Source: a virus. From it: a DNA stretch of 64,000 nucleotides. The notes under the pieces were generated by a model. It saw nothing but the letters and a program-made list of their open reading frames with translations. It was not told where the DNA came from and did no database searches. The DNA is taken from IMG/VR virus record IMGVR_UViG_3300044844_000854, positions 40,575 to 104,574 of that record, one strand, 5' to 3'. Below are positions 62,088 through 64,000 of this stretch, in pieces (the stretch's first letter is position 1; each line of letters starts with the position of its first letter). Both the position numbers and the translations under genes were made by a program.

Positions 62088-62152
62088 GTAAATGTCTTAA
62101 ATGACAATGACAAAAACCAACAACAACCACAGAAAAAACGGAGCTTTAAAAA

Positions 62153-62491
62153 ATGTCTTTAGACCTTAGCTTTGAATTTGATGCAACTCTACAAGAACTA
62201 GAGAATGCAGGTGTACCACATAACATTCGCTTATATAGAACTTATGCTGGTGCAAAACGATTACACACTATCGTACAAGAACTCTCAAACGGTACAATCT
62301 CTCTCTATCAGGATTTGGATAATCGCCATATTGATCAATTGGTATTCTGCTATAGATTAGCTAGAAATGTATTTGACAATGGTCACTTGGTGGATATGAT
62401 CGAAAACGATACACAATATCGAGATTTTTTTGATACATTGGTTGTAGTCAAAGAAAAAGAAATTAAAACTACCATTCGCCCCTTCTTTTAA
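62153..62491 (+). CDS. Hypothetical protein
   Basis: 112 residues, helical, acidic. LDLSFEFDATLQELENAGVP at the start; no recognised family. The A-tract/CGGAG element provides its ribosome site. It begins a short run of small genes under the promoter at 62059. Confidence 0.58.
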   Translation: MSLDLSFEFDATLQELENAGVPHNIRLYRTYAGAKRLHTIVQELSNGTISLYQDLDNRHIDQLVFCYRLARNVFDNGHLVDMIENDTQYRDFFDTLVVVKEKEIKTTIRPFF

Positions 62492-62502
62492 AGGAAAAAC
62501 AA

Positions 62503-63018
62503 ATGACAGACTTCTCAATTACAAGAGATCAAGATGAAATTTGGTTTGGTGTCTTACAACAAAAATTTGGACACATCTCAGAAAATCTCATCAATGACAT
62601 CAAAATGGCACTACAAGCAAAGCAGAAATTCGGTGCGATTGCAAAATCACAAAAGCAAGCATTGTTCATTCAATTGTCTTTAGAAAAATTAAGGGCAGAT
62701 TATATGCAATGTGTAAATGCTAGAAAAGAAGGTGACAATGATGATAAAGAGTTATCTACAAGCATGTTCACTACTACAACATTTATGATGGCACAGGTAT
62801 GTGATATGTATGTAGGCACAAACATTCTACCACGAGCAGAATTACCATTTGATTATGTAGGCATCGCTGATATGTTCATTGATAACCTATGCGAAGATTA
62901 TGATCGTTTGGTTGTGGAATTAAACAATCACACTATGAGTGAATTTGGTGCACCTTTAGATGAAATCAAACAAACAATCAATATGGTTAAAGAAATCCTA
63001 AAGCAAAAACCACAATGA
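62503..63018 (+). CDS. Hypothetical helical protein
   Basis: 171 residues, helical, with WFGVLQQKFGHISENLINDI near the start. No recognised family. AAAGGAAAAAC precedes the ATG, 11 bases after the preceding stop, so both form one unit. Confidence 0.58.
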   Translation: MTDFSITRDQDEIWFGVLQQKFGHISENLINDIKMALQAKQKFGAIAKSQKQALFIQLSLEKLRADYMQCVNARKEGDNDDKELSTSMFTTTTFMMAQVCDMYVGTNILPRAELPFDYVGIADMFIDNLCEDYDRLVVELNNHTMSEFGAPLDEIKQTINMVKEILKQKPQ

Positions 63019-63097
63019 TCACTTTATAAAATTCAAATTTAAGTTACAGGTTGCAAACAAAGACCTTGCATATTGATATATAATATAGCTAAATATA

Positions 63098-63126
63098 TTG
63101 ACAAATTTAGTCAAACTTGATACGAT
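63098..63126 (+). promoter_or_regulatory. Sigma70-type promoter
   Basis: TTGACA at 63098, 17 bases, TACGAT at 63121. Drives the genes at 63158 and 63442; the leader holds CCAACAACAAGCAAGG. Confidence 0.72.
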
Positions 63127-63157
63127 AATAGAGCAACCAACAACAAGCAAGGTATAA

Positions 63158-63424
63158 ATGAAATACTTTTTAAACAAAAAAACAACCGTACAGGTGTATG
63201 AATTAAATGGCTCTTGGGATGCTAAGACATTTGATGCAAACTATGAATTTAATCCTGAGAGATATATGCTTATCAAATCACCTGAGCAACATATTGAATT
63301 ATACTTTGGTGTAATCAACAATTGGCTAACAGTAGACGACAATTCTTATGGATTTGCTGAATATGAAACAGGCTTACATATCTTAGTAAATTACCATGAT
63401 ATAGATGCATTCATTGTTCAATAA
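63158..63424 (+). CDS. Hypothetical small protein
   Basis: 88 residues, beta-rich with many aromatics (YELNGSWDAKTFDANYEF). No recognised family. Own promoter and CAACAA leader. The stop codon is the first part of an A-tract/CGGG element (ataaaaaacggggattaaaa) that serves the next gene. Confidence 0.57.
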   Translation: MKYFLNKKTTVQVYELNGSWDAKTFDANYEFNPERYMLIKSPEQHIELYFGVINNWLTVDDNSYGFAEYETGLHILVNYHDIDAFIVQ

Positions 63425-63441
63425 AAAACGGGGATTAAAAA

Positions 63442-63810
63442 ATGCTACTTGGAAAACAACTACTAGAAGATTACACCAATTATAAAGAGAGAACTAAACC
63501 TAAAGACTTAGAGTCATATAAATTAGGTTGTTTTGAAACTTCCGTTTTTTTGACACTTGGTCATAGAATACCACAAGTACCTTTAGCAATTAAAAACACT
63601 TTAGATGTGCTTGATTACTCTATGGTAGAAAGCCAATACTTTACTTGTTTAAGACAAGCAGTTAAAGCAGCACTCTTTGACATCATCATTAGGAAAGATT
63701 TCAAATCACTTACTGAGCAACAACTCATTGAGCTACTACAAAAAACGGGTATGGATAAACTTGATTATGTACCTGTTATTGATATGTTAAAAAAGCACCA
63801 ATCACAATAA
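63442..63810 (+). CDS. Hypothetical helical protein
   Basis: 122 residues, helical, no recognised family (TELQQLIELLQKTG-like end, YKERTKPKDLESYKLGCFET at the start). It contains one plus-strand A-tract/CGGG element at 63739 and one of the few minus-strand copies at 63541. Confidence 0.55.
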   Translation: MLLGKQLLEDYTNYKERTKPKDLESYKLGCFETSVFLTLGHRIPQVPLAIKNTLDVLDYSMVESQYFTCLRQAVKAALFDIIIRKDFKSLTEQQLIELLQKTGMDKLDYVPVIDMLKKHQSQ

Positions 63811-63967
63811 AATCAAGAATATATTAAGAAACATACCAAGAATTGATGCTTATTCATTCCCTTTATATACCTATTTAAACTTAATGACTATTCTTTAAAA
63901 TGCTTATAACCTGTCTTAAATTTAATGTTTATACTTTAATTTTAACTTATATAATAAATAATCCATA

Positions 63968-64000
63968 ATCTAAAATTGATCTAAAATTGATCTAAACTTG
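63968..64000 (+). repeat. Tandem 11-base repeat at the window end
   Basis: ATCTAAAATTG at 63968 and 63979, then ATCTAAACTTG at 63990: three units in direct array, cut by the window edge. The 155 bases before it are non-coding, AT-rich, and share TTTAAAATGCTTA with the region at 48980-49090. Confidence 0.65.

Larger units (their letters stand above)
61781..62152 (+). other. 370-base non-coding region with structured RNA potential
   Basis: No gene-like frame. It holds an 11-base inverted repeat pair, a small hairpin, and a distant 8-base complement (see the ncRNA candidate), then a promoter at 62059. A short AAGGAGC occurs at 61967 without a following start codon in range. Confidence 0.55.
260..63760 (+). 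repeat. Dispersed directional element: A-tract, CGGA/G, short gap, A-tract
   Basis: About 53 copies of at least five A followed by CGG on the plus strand against about four on the minus strand (1077, 3706, 53016, 63541). Nearly all plus copies continue with A or G, 4-8 bases, then another A run. Intergenic examples: 266, 1270, 4366, 6883, 10362, 11030, 17229, 17633, 18256, 19481, 22534, 23591, 28907, 30938, 32614, 33799, 36555, 40545, 43285, 47104, 48009, 48122, 51460, 52916, 53678, 55630, 56684, 58544, 59369, 60683, 62133, 63423. In-gene examples: 4829, 8500, 9430, 10511, 24375, 25006, 26421, 26938, 29435, 29816, 35138, 38599, 38791, 39475, 46129, 50068, 59773, 63739. Positions are hand-read and may be off by a few bases. 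Confidence 0.75.

Noticed and set aside
1077-63550. Minus-strand CCGTTTTT copies as evidence of a palindromic or two-way element
   Set aside because: Only about four are present; they mostly lack the second A-tract at the right distance and are within what an AT-rich sequence can give by chance.
260-63760. The dispersed element read as a Neisseria or Haemophilus DNA uptake sequence
   Set aside because: The core does not match GCCGTCTGAA or AAGTGCGGT, and the A-rich flanks differ from both.
1-64000. CRISPR array or tRNA cluster
   Set aside because: No regularly spaced repeats with unique spacers, and no cloverleaf with T-loop consensus was found by eye in the gaps.

Overview
The window is a 64-kb piece of the genome of a large, AT-rich, tailed bacteriophage with a contractile (myovirus-type) tail. 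Evidence for this is a complete-looking baseplate block (LysM-type tube protein, gpD/gp27-like hub, gpV/gp5-like spike, gp25, gp6/J-like, gpI-like), a phage-encoded replisome and recombinase, lysis enzymes, and nearly all genes on the plus strand, tightly packed and often overlapping by a few bases. The head, terminase and tail-tube genes are not in the window. The host cannot be named from sequence alone. The good TTGACA/TATAAT-type promoters show a host with an ordinary sigma70-like polymerase. A class II ribonucleotide reductase, a SpoVS-family protein and an LLH-like holin are compatible with a Gram-positive host but do not prove it.

Layout: (1) 1-23000, virion genes: end of a probable tape measure, tube/LysM proteins, hub, spike, gp25, wedge proteins, a 2032-residue structural protein, holin-like membrane proteins, fibre proteins and small virion or accessory proteins. 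(2) 23000-31000, nucleotide and DNA-modification genes: GTP cyclohydrolase I (FolE), HAD phosphatase, a GT-B-like glycosyltransferase, a class I methyltransferase, a DUF1599/Nmad1-like protein, QueC, DpdA and class II NrdJ. (3) 31000-36500, short transcription units with their own promoters and terminators, including a single-stranded DNA-binding protein, ThyX and the only convincing minus-strand gene. (4) 36500-48900, family A DNA polymerase, SF2 helicase, MerR-like protein, RecA-type recombinase, PD-(D/E)XK nucleases, ParB-like protein with a GT2 glycosyltransferase, DUF932 protein, SpoVS-like protein and QueE. (5) 48900-56700, an AT-rich non-coding stretch and then a primosome block: putative initiator, DnaC-like loader, DnaB-like helicase, DnaG-like primase. 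(6) 56700-64000, small unknown genes, a ClpP-like protease, a lytic transglycosylase, an M15 endopeptidase and a structured 370-base non-coding region.

FolE, QueE and QueC make the deazapurine precursor preQ0 from GTP (the QueD step is not seen here), and DpdA is the known enzyme type that puts such bases into DNA. The phage therefore very probably carries 7-deazaguanine-modified DNA. A glycosyltransferase, a methyltransferase and an Nmad1-like gene sit inside this operon, and a ParB-like/GT2 pair lies elsewhere, so further decoration of the base is possible but unproven.

Two sequence-level systems are not explained by the genes. First, a directional element, A-tract + CGGA/G + about 5-8 bases + A-tract, occurs more than fifty times on the plus strand. 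It lies in most intergenic gaps and also inside about twenty genes, where it is read in all three frames. Second, a family of promoters has near-exact 17-base spacing and a conserved CACTAAGA/CTTAGA block inside the spacer, followed by leaders rich in CAACAA.
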